Origin: an uncultured Opitutales bacterium
Lineage (GTDB): Bacteria > Verrucomicrobiota > Verrucomicrobiia > Opitutales > Seribacteraceae
Reading direction: 5' to 3'
Assembly (NCBI GenBank): GCA_943787575.1
Contig: CALSMY010000005.1
Span: forward strand, 62,001-126,000
Length of the DNA: 64,000 bases
Shown in pieces: positions 55,309 through 64,000 of the stretch. The stretch's first letter is position 1. Each line of letters starts with the position of its first letter. Below the pieces are notes generated by a model that was given only the letters and a program-made list of their open reading frames with translations, searched no databases and was not told the DNA's origin. A program made the translations under genes and the position numbers.

Positions 55309-56271
55309 TCAGGGCTTTTCGATCTTCTGAAAAAAGGAGTTCTCGTTTTCTCGCTCAATTTGCAAAAGAGCACTGTCCACGATTTCAAAAGCAGATTCAA
55401 TACTTTGATCCACATAGCTGAGGTACCACTCGCCTTTTTCTTGGTCAAAGGAAGGATAGCCCACAAGTTCAAGTAGTTGAAACGTTCGGGGGTCAAAATT
55501 ATCCACTTCCACTTCATAAACCAGGGAAGGTTGGTCATCCAGTTGGCTGGATGGATCATTGGGTTGGTTGATTTCGAGCATCACCCGGTAGGGCATCGAG
55601 GAATTTTGGTCTTTGGGCAGGATGTAATCTGATGGATCGAAGGAACCATTTGCAGTAGCCTCTGAAATCGCATCAATTGATTCATCCAGGGACAACTGTT
55701 TTTCCTCTGCATCTCGTTTCGCTTGTTCCCAACCCTTGACCTTAAAGGCCCAGTAGGGGAGTTGTTTCTGGCTGTCGTTCAGGTCAGTTGAATAGAGAGT
55801 CTTGATATGATAAAGAGACTGATTTTCTAGCCAAATCGCTAAATGAGGAGGGTTTTGCGGATCATAACTTGGACCGGTTCGTACATCCAAAAGTAATTTG
55901 TAACCAGGGTCTGGTGAGTACTGATAGGTGAGACCCTTCTCTTCCAGTTCAAACATATCCAAAGCTGGTCCAAGGTTACCACTTAATCCAAGAACAGCCT
56001 TGATGGGTGCTGGTTGGTAGTAAAAGAATGCAGTGATTAAAGCAACCGCAAGGCCGACTGCCATTGCGGTACTATGCTTAAAATATTTTTTGAGAGGAAC
56101 AATATTGTTGAGAATATGCCCAACAACCACCGCAATGAAAACGAACCCGGATAAGGCGTGTAGGCCGATAATTTCGATGGAGAATGGCTGTGAAAAGGCA
56201 TAAATGCCCGACAATGCCATGACCAAAAAGAGGAGGGCATTGAAAAGAGATATGATCCGCCTTCTGTTCAA
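55309..56271 (-). CDS. Paralogous membrane protein with DUF4405-like helices and DUF2271-like domain
   Basis: 320 residues, paralogous to the protein at 47738-48718 in plan and sequence. Helix one (~8-28), helix two with H38 and H52 (H-x13-H, same spacing), a third helix (~68-86), then an outside domain with PPHLAIWLENQSLYHIKTLY (~141-160). At the position of the flavin-acceptor motif it reads D200-A-I-S-E204-A-T206. The Gly that precedes Ala in S-G-A-T is Glu here, so FMN attachment is doubtful or altered even though apbE is only two genes away. It follows the FAD oxidoreductase by 6 bases. Confidence 0.72.
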   Translation of the reverse strand: MNRRRIISLFNALLFLVMALSGIYAFSQPFSIEIIGLHALSGFVFIAVVVGHILNNIVPLKKYFKHSTAMAVGLAVALITAFFYYQPAPIKAVLGLSGNLGPALDMFELEEKGLTYQYSPDPGYKLLLDVRTGPSYDPQNPPHLAIWLENQSLYHIKTLYSTDLNDSQKQLPYWAFKVKGWEQAKRDAEEKQLSLDESIDAISEATANGSFDPSDYILPKDQNSSMPYRVMLEINQPNDPSSQLDDQPSLVYEVEVDNFDPRTFQLLELVGYPSFDQEKGEWYLSYVDQSIESAFEIVDSALLQIERENENSFFQKIEKP

Positions 56272-56277
56272 ACTCTC

Positions 56278-57654
56278 TTAAGACTTGGAGGGTACAATTG
56301 CCCCATGTTCATGTAACAGGGAGTAAATATCATCCAGAGGAACTTCTTGGGGGGTTATTGAAGACTTTGCGGCGAGCACTGCAGTACAGGCTGCTGCCTG
56401 CCCCATTCCCATGCAGGATGCCTGTACCCGTGCTGCAGAATTGGCATAGCGATCACTGGATAGGCAACGACCTGCAACCATTAAATTCTTGGACCCCTTC
56501 GGAATCAGTGAGCCTTTTGGAATGGTTGGAACCACACCTCTCTTGAGGTGTTTGGGTACCACACCATCCTTGGTGTGCAAGTCGATTGGGTAAAAGGAAT
56601 AACACAGGGCATCATCAAATATTCTGCCGTGCTGGTAGTCATGGACGGTAAGGGTCGTCTCCCCTTTGATACGAAAAGTCTCACGGGTTGCTGTCTCGTT
56701 CATCATTCTGTCAATGCTGGCATTCTTTCCTCCAGGGATAGTCTTGAGAAACTTGAGCATTCTCAGAACTGATTTTCTACCTGCCAAGTTGGTTTGGGTT
56801 TGGGTGCCCGCATCCGTGGAATCGGCACCAAAGATATGATTCACATTTCCTCGGGTGCTACGGATTGGTTGCATCACATTACCGCTCCAGGTATCTCCTT
56901 TCTGCAAGCGACCTTCCTTGATGGCCTCATTGTACATTTGCTGAATTTGCGTGGCGTTTTTGTTGACTACTGCCATATCAAGTCCCTTGTAAATAACTAC
57001 TTGCGTACCAGGCTGACGCTCATCTCCACGCAACCGCTCAAATCCTAGCATCCCAACCACGGTGGCATTTCCAGTGCAGTCTATAATCTGTTTGCAACGC
57101 AATGAATAGCTGACTCCCTGCCCTCGAATATCGACCATCCAGCCCTCGGGAACTTGGCTAACCTTTTCTGGGAATTGATAGTAAGCGAGGGATACGCCTG
57201 CATCCAAGCAGGCTTCTTCAGCAAGCAGGGAATACAACTGACCATTTAAATCAACATGATAGGGCACATGGGATCGATGATTTTTCGTGAAATCCTGAAG
57301 CTTACGACCATCAATTTCCACAGATTTTTCGACCAGTTCCCAACCAATTCCGGAAATGACCTGCTTGCCCCAAGCGTGAAAAAGTCCAGGGAAGCAGACA
57401 CCACCGGTAGTCGTGGTTCCTCCCAATTGGGAATTTCTTTCAAGCAGAACAGTCTTGGCTCCCAAACGACCGGCTTGGATAGCTGCCACATGTCCGGCGG
57501 ACCCACCACCGACAACCAGAATATCGACATCAAGAATCGAAGTATGTTCGTTTACTGCAGGAGGGTTCTTGGCAGTTGCCTTACAGACTAGACCCGAGGA
57601 AGCAAGGATCGCTGTTCCAGCAACTTTCGATTTAATAAAGTTTCTTCGATTCAT
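56278..57654 (-). CDS. Tat-exported FAD-dependent oxidoreductase
   Basis: 458 residues. MNRRNFIKSKVAGTAILASSG is a Tat signal. The FAD_oxidored domain opens with DILVVGGGSAGHVAAIQAG (~49-67) and LGGTTTTGGVCFPGLFHAWG (~82-101) and ends with LIPKGSKNLMVAGRCLSSDRYANSAARVQASCMGMGQAA (~385-425), the second FAD contact. It lacks the N-terminal beta domain of the copy at 45862. Such proteins are found with sugar-processing genes in this phylum; the substrate is unknown. Its membrane partner starts 6 bases on; apbE lies 187 bases upstream. Confidence 0.87.
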   Translation of the reverse strand: MNRRNFIKSKVAGTAILASSGLVCKATAKNPPAVNEHTSILDVDILVVGGGSAGHVAAIQAGRLGAKTVLLERNSQLGGTTTTGGVCFPGLFHAWGKQVISGIGWELVEKSVEIDGRKLQDFTKNHRSHVPYHVDLNGQLYSLLAEEACLDAGVSLAYYQFPEKVSQVPEGWMVDIRGQGVSYSLRCKQIIDCTGNATVVGMLGFERLRGDERQPGTQVVIYKGLDMAVVNKNATQIQQMYNEAIKEGRLQKGDTWSGNVMQPIRSTRGNVNHIFGADSTDAGTQTQTNLAGRKSVLRMLKFLKTIPGGKNASIDRMMNETATRETFRIKGETTLTVHDYQHGRIFDDALCYSFYPIDLHTKDGVVPKHLKRGVVPTIPKGSLIPKGSKNLMVAGRCLSSDRYANSAARVQASCMGMGQAAACTAVLAAKSSITPQEVPLDDIYSLLHEHGAIVPSKS

Positions 57655-57841
57655 AATTTGATAAATTTAATTCAATGTTTGGAGCTTGTGACCATGTTCC
57701 AAAGCCTAAATCTTAGGTTTGAGAATATTAGTATAGAAGTTTTTAAATTAATAAGTGTGGTTTTATGAATTCCATATAGTTCATACTAAAAATTCAGTAA
57801 GAATTGTGTAATGGCTGATAACAAGAAGAAATCAGATGGAA

Positions 57842-58954
57842 TTATAAATTATTTTTGGCAGGAAAAAGGCGTTGGTAAGCCGTGCTGTAATGAAATTCTA
57901 TTTCACCGTTTACCTCTTTGCAAAAGCGAGCGACCAGATTCATTTCTTCGGCTTTTTTCATGCCCTCCTGCAGTCCCATGACCATCAAGGCTGTGGCCCA
58001 GGCATCCGCATCCCTCGCGGTGGGGGCAAATGCATTGACTGCAATTAAATTATGCTCAATTGGACTTCCTGTTTTGGGGTTGAGTAGATGAGAAGCATTT
58101 CTTGGCGACTTAGGATTTGTTTTTTTTAGTCGGTAAGTACCGGAGGTGGCTACTGCATAATCGCGAAGAGCTATCGATACGAATCGGCCCCGACCATATT
58201 CTCCGCTCTCTAAACCGACGGTCCACCCATTATTACCTTTCTTTCCTCGTCCATGGGCCCTGATTTCTCCCCCAATTTCAACCAGATAATTTTTGAAATT
58301 CCAGCGGTTGAGAAGCTGACAGACCTGATCTATGATTTCTCCTTTGGCTGAACCGGAAAGGTCTAGCCGCATGCCAGCGATTCTTTTTTGGATCATGTTT
58401 TTAGGCAACACTTCCAACTTATCCATTCCCGTAAGTTTTCTAGCTGCTGCAATTTTATCATCTTTGGGAATGGTGGAGCGTGTGCCACTAGTTGGCCCGA
58501 AGCCCCAAAGGTTGACCAATGGTGCGATGGTAGGATCAAAGGCACCGCCGGTTTCACGATTCATCCATTTGGCATGTTTGATGAGTTCGTGGAGTCTTGG
58601 ATGTATGGATCTAGGGTTGGTGTCCTGTGCATGATTAAGTTCACTAAGCTCAGAGTCGGGTTTCCAATGTGAAAAGATTTTTTCGGCCTTCTCTATATTT
58701 TGTACGATCTCATTTCTAAGATCCACCTGATCAAATTCTTTATAGCTAACAACTTTTACGGACCAGGTGGTGCCTAATGCACTGCCCGAAAGCTCAGTAA
58801 GCGAAAAAAGTTCCTTTTTGTTTTCTAGGCCACAACCGATTGCCAAAAAGCTGAGAAGGAATGTCAAAAAGCAGGTAAAGTGTGCCTGGACTAGTCTGCG
58901 GGAATTAATAATGCCGCTCCTTTGGTGCAGGTAGGTATTGAACAAAGTCACCAT
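57842..58954 (-). CDS. apbE: ApbE-like FAD:protein FMN transferase (lipoprotein)
   Basis: ~370 residues from the ATG at 58954, but the first ~30 overlap the broken sulfatase's last codons, so the true start may be a TTG near 58870 just before the lipobox (LSFLAIGC). ApbE moves FMN from FAD onto a Thr of exported redox proteins, using Mg. Visible: SALGTTWSVKV near the mature N-terminus, ETGGAFDPTIAPLVNLWGFGP (~150), DLSGSAKGEIIDQV (~210), EIGGEIRAHG (~240) and DADAWATALMVMG with metal-binding residues (~320). It lies between two sulfatases and the FAD/DUF2271-like pair, its likely substrate group. Confidence 0.88.
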   Translation of the reverse strand: MVTLFNTYLHQRSGIINSRRLVQAHFTCFLTFLLSFLAIGCGLENKKELFSLTELSGSALGTTWSVKVVSYKEFDQVDLRNEIVQNIEKAEKIFSHWKPDSELSELNHAQDTNPRSIHPRLHELIKHAKWMNRETGGAFDPTIAPLVNLWGFGPTSGTRSTIPKDDKIAAARKLTGMDKLEVLPKNMIQKRIAGMRLDLSGSAKGEIIDQVCQLLNRWNFKNYLVEIGGEIRAHGRGKKGNNGWTVGLESGEYGRGRFVSIALRDYAVATSGTYRLKKTNPKSPRNASHLLNPKTGSPIEHNLIAVNAFAPTARDADAWATALMVMGLQEGMKKAEEMNLVARFCKEVNGEIEFHYSTAYQRLFPAKNNL

Positions 58955-60413
58955 CCTTTTTTTGCATCTCTTCAACCGTTCTGACCCGCAGTTTTCTGAG
59001 CAAGTCATGGTGTTGGGAATTCACGGCCAGGTTGTTCAGCTCCTCGGGGTCTTTGTTTAAATCATAGAGTTCCTCGATGATATCTTCATCCGAAATGACG
59101 GATGTATTTGTATGGTCCATCTCGCATCATCATCCACGCGGTAAGGCCTCTTCTTTGGAAGATATCGTAATTCTTGCTTTTTAGGCGTTCGGTGACGGTA
59201 TCTCCATACTCATAGGTTGTATTGATGAGCAGCATGGGCTCAGTCAAGAAGAGGAGGCGGATTGTCGAGTAGACCTGAAAGGTCTCTTCCATGCATTTGC
59301 CAAGCTGGACTTGATTCCGCTCAGTGAATGGATGGTTCGGGTAATATCGACTCCGTTGACAGGTTCCTTGCAGATTGTGTTTTGCCGGTATTTTTCCGGT
59401 GAGCCAAAAAATCAGAGGGGCGAGAAGGTTGGCGTCATAAGGCTGCCCATTTTTCCTGCATGCCATGCTGTCCCCAGGCAAAGCCCTGGTCGGAGGTAAA
59501 GATGACTACGGTGTTTTTCAATTGGTCGGTTTCTTTTCAGAGGCAGTCGAGCATAGTGACCCGACTCCATCGTCCAAAGACCGTGAACGCCCGATGATAT
59601 TTTTTTACAAGATCTGTCATACTTAAGAGGGTCTCCATTTGCTGTCTTTTTTCCAACGCGTCAAGTCTTTGAGGTGCTTCGGGCTTGGTCGGGCGGGGGC
59701 CAAATATATCCAACGGGAACTTTGGCGTCGGGTGCTCCAGCAGTAGTCCTTCAGTGATGTCGATCGGCCGTGGGGTGTAGGGGCCGTGGACTCCAGGGTA
59801 GCAGAGCCAAAGGAACCACGGCTTTGAGCTAGCGGCTTGTTTTCGGATATACTCTTCGGCGATTTCGGTGAAGCGGTCGTTGCTGTATCCTCCCAGAGGT
59901 TCTCTTGGACCTCCATTGGTCCGCACTAGGGTGCCGTGATAATAAGCATTAGCAGTTTTTTCTTCCGTTGGCAGAGCCACGGTCCCAGATAACCGAATAA
60001 TCCCAGTCCCTGCCATGCCCCACATCTTCACCGAGGTGCCACTTTCCAATACAGGCGGTTTCATATCCGTTTTTCTGAAGTACAGACGGGAAGAATGGCA
60101 GTTTTTTGGGGTCGTACGATGCCATTGGGTATTTGGTGACCTTGATCGAGTCCAGTCGATGCTGTAAAAGTCCTGTCAGTGCGGAGGCACGGGAAGGTTG
60201 GCACCATGTGCCGGTGTAGCACTGGGTGAAGCGAACGCCTGATTTTGCCAATCGGTCGATGTTAGGAGTGCTTACCCAGGAGCGTGCCTTCTCATAGGCG
60301 GATACGGAACGAACCGATTGATCATCGGTGAAAATGTAGAGAATGTTAGGCTGCTCGTCTCTGGCCCAGATAAATGAACACAGGGAGAAGAAAGAAAAAA
60401 CAGTGAGGCGCAT
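58905..60413 (-). pseudogene. Secreted sulfatase with many small indels
   Basis: Pieces in all three frames form one sulfatase of ~500 residues. Frame 1 (from 60413): signal peptide, LYIFTDDQS, formylglycine site C71-Q-P-S-R, GKWHLGED. Frame 2 (60064-59485): GYSNDRFTEIAEEYIRK, WFLWLCYPGVHGPYTP, an in-frame TGA at 59537, then VVIFTSDQGFAWGQHG. Frame 3: YDANLLAPLIFWL, a nonsense stretch near 59200-59380, then YGDTVTERL to KYIRH. The C-terminal EELYDLNKDPEELNN is back in the first frame. Most changes are single-base gains, and the first and last frames agree. The next gene upstream is intact. Confidence 0.85.
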
Positions 60414-60418
60414 TAAGG

Positions 60419-61981
60419 CTACTGGGAAACAGAGTCGGTTTCTCGACTGCGCCCCGCATCAAGGATAGTCTGAAGTTCGGCATTTAACTTTTCGACTAGG
60501 TCGGAGTTGGATTTAGCCAGATTCTTGGTTTCGCCAGGATCTTCTTCTAAATTAATTAAAGTGAGTCTTTCCACATTTGTATTGGCCAAAGTTTCTTCGA
60601 CTTTTACATTCCTGGCCATTTTTTTGGCGTGCCGAAGAAGTTTCCATTTTCCCTTTCGGAACCCAAAGTTACCTCTTCCTCCATTGTCCTGCTGGATTAG
60701 GTGTTCGCGACCCTTAGCTCCTTCCACTCCTAATAGAGCCCCTATAATATTTTGGCTATCCACTAGGGCTTGTTCAGGAATAGAAACGCCAGCCTGAGAG
60801 ACAAGGCTGGTGGCTAGGTCGATGGTGCAAACAATTTCATCTGATACTCCAGGCCTAATTTTTCCTGGCCACCAAGTAATAAAAGGTGTGCGGGTACCAC
60901 CCTCAAAAATACTGTACTTTCCACCTTTGTAGGGCCCAGCTGGTTTGTGGTCTCCCATATGTTCCAAGGCACCATCTTTGTATCCATCATCGCCAACAGG
61001 CCCATTGTCCGAGCAGAAAATAATCATGGTATTATCATCCAGGTTTTGCTCTTTGAGAATACGAACGATTTCCCCAACGCACCAATCCAGTTGCACGATT
61101 ACATCTCCGCGGTAGCTAAGAGCAGATGTTCCGCGAAATCGTTCGTGGGGGATGCGTGGAACATGTAGGTCATGAGAAGCAAAGAAGAGAAAGAAAGGAT
61201 CCTTCTTGTTCTGCTTGATCCATTCTTCAGATTTTTCCACCCATTTGTCTGCCAGATCTTCATCCCGAAAACGGGCAGCATGTCCGCCAGTATAAAAACC
61301 AATCCGACTTATGCCATTATGAATGGTAGAGTTGTGACCGTGCGACCAATCCATCTTCAGCGTATCCCGATGAGTAATGCCTGTTGGATGGTCTGGGCTG
61401 GGTTTTCGGGATCCCACCCAAAGCGGGTCTTTCGGATCTAAATTGAGTACACGATCATTCTCTACATAGACTTGTGGAACTCGGTCATTGGTTGTGGGTA
61501 AAAGAAAATTGTAGTCAAACCCGATCTCCCTTGGGCCAGGCTTGAGTTGTCCATTCCAGTCTGGTCCTTTACCAGGAGCTCCAAGCCCGAGGTGCCACTT
61601 CCCAATGACCGCTGTTTTGTATCCTGCTTTTTTAAGCAGATCTCCAATCGTGGTTTCGCCAGGCTGGATAATCGATGGCCCGTTGGGTGGAGCGATCCCA
61701 GTACCTTTTCTACGAAAGGCATAGTTTCCAGTAAGAAAAGAATAACGGGTGGGGGTACAGGTGGATGCAGAGCAGTAACCACTGGTAAAACGCAATCCTT
61801 CTTTAGCCAAACGATCAATGTGTGGGGTTTTTAGGTTTTTTGGCTTGGCTCCGTAGCAACCGACATCCCCGTATCCCATATCGTCAGCCATAATCACAAT
61901 GACATTGGGTTTGCTGGCAAAGAGACAAGTCGAGCCAAGAAAGGCGGCACAAAAAATGGGAAGGTAATGTTTTAGGTACAT
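60419..61981 (-). CDS. Secreted sulfatase (arylsulfatase type)
   Basis: 520 residues with a signal peptide (~1-22). Metal aspartates D33-D34 (MADDMGYGD), formylglycine site C75-T-P-T-R79 (the Thr variant is accepted in many family members), GKWHLGLG near 123, FFLFFASHDLHVPRIPHERF (~258-277) and FCSDNGPVG (~322) are all present, then EGGTRTPFITWWPG (~360). The C-terminal INLEEDPGETKNLA is usual. It reads into the broken sulfatase, 5 bases between them, so the two were a tandem pair. Substrate unknown. Confidence 0.94.
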   Translation of the reverse strand: MYLKHYLPIFCAAFLGSTCLFASKPNVIVIMADDMGYGDVGCYGAKPKNLKTPHIDRLAKEGLRFTSGYCSASTCTPTRYSFLTGNYAFRRKGTGIAPPNGPSIIQPGETTIGDLLKKAGYKTAVIGKWHLGLGAPGKGPDWNGQLKPGPREIGFDYNFLLPTTNDRVPQVYVENDRVLNLDPKDPLWVGSRKPSPDHPTGITHRDTLKMDWSHGHNSTIHNGISRIGFYTGGHAARFRDEDLADKWVEKSEEWIKQNKKDPFFLFFASHDLHVPRIPHERFRGTSALSYRGDVIVQLDWCVGEIVRILKEQNLDDNTMIIFCSDNGPVGDDGYKDGALEHMGDHKPAGPYKGGKYSIFEGGTRTPFITWWPGKIRPGVSDEIVCTIDLATSLVSQAGVSIPEQALVDSQNIIGALLGVEGAKGREHLIQQDNGGRGNFGFRKGKWKLLRHAKKMARNVKVEETLANTNVERLTLINLEEDPGETKNLAKSNSDLVEKLNAELQTILDAGRSRETDSVSQ

Positions 61982-62012
61982 GTCGTGTTTGTATGGCAGG
62001 ATTAAAAGAAAT

Positions 62013-63304
62013 TCAAGGGTTCATCCGCTCTTCAATCTCATTTGGTTCGAGAGGTGTGTCTTTCATTAAATTGATCGGTTGGTTTCCAGAAATTACGATA
62101 TTGTCCTCCAAGCGAATACCGATTCCTTCATTTGGTATGTAAATACCTGGCTCCACCGTAAAGACGGCTCCATCGACAAGTTTTTTTTGTCCATTTGAAA
62201 CATCGTGCACATCGAGGCCAAGGGAATGTCCTAGTCCGTGCATAAAATACTTTCGGCAAGCAGGGTGATTAGGTTTTTGATTTTTAACTTCTTTTAGCGA
62301 AAGAAGTTTTAGTCGAACCAGTTCCTCATTCATCATCTCATGAGCCTCTGCGACTCCATTGTTTGATTTCTCTTCCCTGCGGTAGCACCTGAGATGGATT
62401 TTTGCAGAACTCGAAGCACCGCTTGATACACCTGTTTTTGTCTACGGGAAAATTTACCGCTTACCGGCACAGTACGGGTGAGGTCGGCGTTGTAGTTGGC
62501 ATAGCAGGCACCGACATCCATAAGTAGGAGGTCTCCCTTTTTACAGGCCTGGTCGTTTTGTAGATAATGTAGCACGCATGCATTCTTGCCGGAGGCAATA
62601 ATTGGGCCGTAAGCAAACTTACACCTTTTACGGATGAATGAACGAGCCCACTCTGCCTCAATCTCATATTCCATTACACCTGGTTTAATTTTCGGCAATA
62701 CCTCGTTGAAGGCATCTGTGGTAACTTCCACCGCTTGCTTGATTAGATCGACCTCACATAAATCTTTCCTAAACCTAAGGGCGTGCAGGTGCGGAGCGAG
62801 ACGAAGAAAGCGGCGTTTGGAAAAGCGTTGGCGCAGAGTGTTGCTGAATCGTTGATCCCTAGTTTCCACAGGATTGTCAGCTCGTTGATGCTCGTTGTCG
62901 TTGAGATAAAAAGGGCCATTATTATTTTTGGCTAATTTTCCAAAGACTTCAGTGAAATCTTCTAACCAATGAATCTTGGATATGGCAGAGATTTTACGGG
63001 CATCTGTTTTGTTTAGTTTATATCCTTCCCAAAGTTGTAGGGTAGGGTTGGGTTTGCGGATGAAGAGGTGGGCCTGTTCGCTGGGTTTTGGGGCACTGGG
63101 CTGTAGAACGAGGATGGATTCTTCCTGCTCGATACCAGAGAGGTAGAAAAGATCGGAGTTTGGATGGTAGGGTAGGGTGCCATCCGCATTGCTGGGCATC
63201 AGATCGTTGGCATTTAGCACAGACAAAGTGTTTGCCGGCATCCGCTCGAGCAAATGCTTGCGGTTGGTTGCAAACAATTGTGGATCGATTAGGGAGTGGC
63301 GCAT
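62013..63304 (-). pseudogene. pepP: Xaa-Pro aminopeptidase (aminopeptidase P) split by one frameshift
   Basis: The first 323 residues (from 63304) give the N-terminal creatinase-like domain (PYHPNSDLFYLSGIEQEESILVL) and the start of the catalytic pita-bread domain with metal Asp residues in LLLMDVGACYANYNADLTRTVPVSG. The frame stops at 62333. The rest follows in another frame: VAEAHEMMNEEL, HGLGHSLGLDVHD (metal His), VEPGIYIPNEG (metal Glu) and IRLEDN. Loss of one A in the run AGAAA(A)TC near 62357 would explain it. The whole would be ~430 residues, the usual size. A housekeeping-type gene, so a sequencing error is a real possibility. Confidence 0.85.
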
Positions 63305-63320
63305 CGGTTCGGTTGGTGGG

Positions 63321-64000
63321 CTAGGAGACGCGCCTTAATTTAGTTATCCGACCAGTTTGTACCCACTCGGCCACAAAGATATCTCCATTGGAAGAGAAGC
63401 AGGCATCGTGCGGATGAACGAATTTCCCGTTTTTCCAGGTCTTGGCATTTCCCCGCTTTACTTTCTTTTGGGTGACCACATTTTCGACATCGTCTCCTAG
63501 TCGGGCGACCACCTTGTTGTTTTTATCGAGCAGAGATATACGGGCGTGCAATTCCGGAATCATTAATAAATCATTCCAAACATCTGCATTGGCTGGCAAA
63601 CCAAACCCATCTATGGTTTGAAGATGTTTTCCATCGAGGCTTAAAAATTGTACGGTGTGATGTGCCCGGTCGCAAACCACCACGGTTTCTTCTCCATTTC
63701 TACGATCTGTCCAAATGCCGTGTGGAGTTCTAAAGCTACCCTTTCCATTGCCGGGTCCGCCGAACTTGGAAACCCAATTCCCATCCTTGTCATACCTATG
63801 AATCCAGAAGGATCCATATCCATCTGCGAGCAAAAACCCACCATCATTGAGGAAGGCAAAATTGGTCGGCAGAAATGCGTCCTTCCCCCAGCGTGGTCTT
63901 CCTTTTCCCTCAAAGCGTACCGACTCCTTGCTGTCTTCTCCCTTCCTGTAAACTCCGCTATCCATAGGTGCATATTTTTCCCAAACTGTTTCACCAGTTA
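63321..64000 (-). CDS. NHL-repeat six-bladed beta-propeller protein (partial)
   Basis: The frame is open to the right window edge, so the N-terminus is missing; an internal ATG at 63965 is probably not the start because TGETVWEKYAP precedes it in frame. At least three NHL-type blades are visible: FAFLNDGGFLLADGYGSFWIHRYDKDG, FRTPHGIWTDRRNGEETVVVCDRAHHTVQFLSLDG (as separate blade motifs) and HPHDACFSSNGDIFVAEWVQTGRI near the C-terminus. These proteins are often exported and act as binding scaffolds or peptidylglycine-lyase-like enzymes. It ends 16 bases before the aminopeptidase gene and reads the same way. Confidence 0.75.
   Translation of the reverse strand, partial: TGETVWEKYAPMDSGVYRKGEDSKESVRFEGKGRPRWGKDAFLPTNFAFLNDGGFLLADGYGSFWIHRYDKDGNWVSKFGGPGNGKGSFRTPHGIWTDRRNGEETVVVCDRAHHTVQFLSLDGKHLQTIDGFGLPANADVWNDLLMIPELHARISLLDKNNKVVARLGDDVENVVTQKKVKRGNAKTWKNGKFVHPHDACFSSNGDIFVAEWVQTGRITKLRRVS

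Noticed and set aside
59537-59539. TGA in the wrecked sulfatase as selenocysteine
   Set aside because: The stop lies in a stretch with other indels, and the family has no selenocysteine at this place.
62330-62365. Programmed frameshift in aminopeptidase P
   Set aside because: No slippery heptamer with a downstream pseudoknot is evident, and the family is not known to use recoding.

Overview
The window looks like a piece of a PVC-superphylum genome, most likely Verrucomicrobiota. This rests on two operons of Planctomycete-type cytochrome c (DUF1549/DUF1553) plus DUF1501 proteins, many secreted sulfatases, DUF1080 (3-keto-disaccharide hydrolase) proteins, a Rhodopirellula-type ECF sigma/FecR-like pair, Tat-exported oxidoreductases, moderate to low GC and few clear Shine-Dalgarno sites. 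No rRNA, tRNA, CRISPR array or transposase was recognised.

Layout. 1-5 kb: end of glutamate synthase (gltB, gltD), then thrH, an FMN reductase and a BNR-repeat protein. 5-8 kb: two paralogous sulfatases, one with its catalytic residues replaced. 8-12 kb: glmS, a Sir2-family protein and a propeller lipoprotein. 12-18 kb: an overlapping jetA-jetB-jetC operon (Wadjet/MksBEF-type SMC complex) with no jetD nuclease. 18-24 kb: a disrupted aldo/keto reductase, a nitrilase-family amidase, DUF1080, a P-loop protein, an isoaspartyl peptidase and a sulfatase. 24-31 kb (minus): cytochrome/LamG protein, DUF1501 and PQQ-type propeller. 31-36 kb: a solitary C5-DNA methyltransferase with a zinc-ribbon insert, a candidate structured RNA, a Gfo/Idh/MocA oxidoreductase, an M20 peptidase and DUF1080. 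36-39 kb: a Phd/VapC toxin-antitoxin pair, a frameshifted sulfatase, a membrane protein and a scrambled YHS lipoprotein. 39-50 kb: ECF sigma (disrupted), FecR-like protein, cytochrome, DUF1501, FAD oxidoreductase, DUF2271-like membrane protein and a GH43-like propeller, all rightward. 50-64 kb: SGNH hydrolase, TPMT-type methyltransferase, beta-helix protein, alpha/beta hydrolase, a second DUF2271-like/FAD-oxidoreductase pair with apbE, two sulfatases (one wrecked), a frameshifted Xaa-Pro aminopeptidase and a partial NHL propeller.

How it fits together. Much of the window serves extracellular sulfated-glycan use: sulfatases, propeller hydrolases, DUF1080, beta-helix, SGNH and alpha/beta hydrolases, exported Tat oxidoreductases and surface cytochromes. 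A two-gene unit (Tat FAD oxidoreductase followed 6-7 bases later by a membrane protein with an H-x13-H helix pair and a DUF2271-like domain) occurs twice. One copy carries a D-x-x-S-G-A-T site typical of covalent FMN attachment and the other lies next to apbE, which suggests an exported flavin redox system.

The most notable points are the JetD-less Jet operon, the duplicated flavin module, the tandem pseudo-sulfatase, the candidate RNA at 32.2-32.4 kb, and six genes broken by small indels that in several cases cancel out to restore frame. Whether these are real decay or assembly error cannot be decided from this sequence alone.
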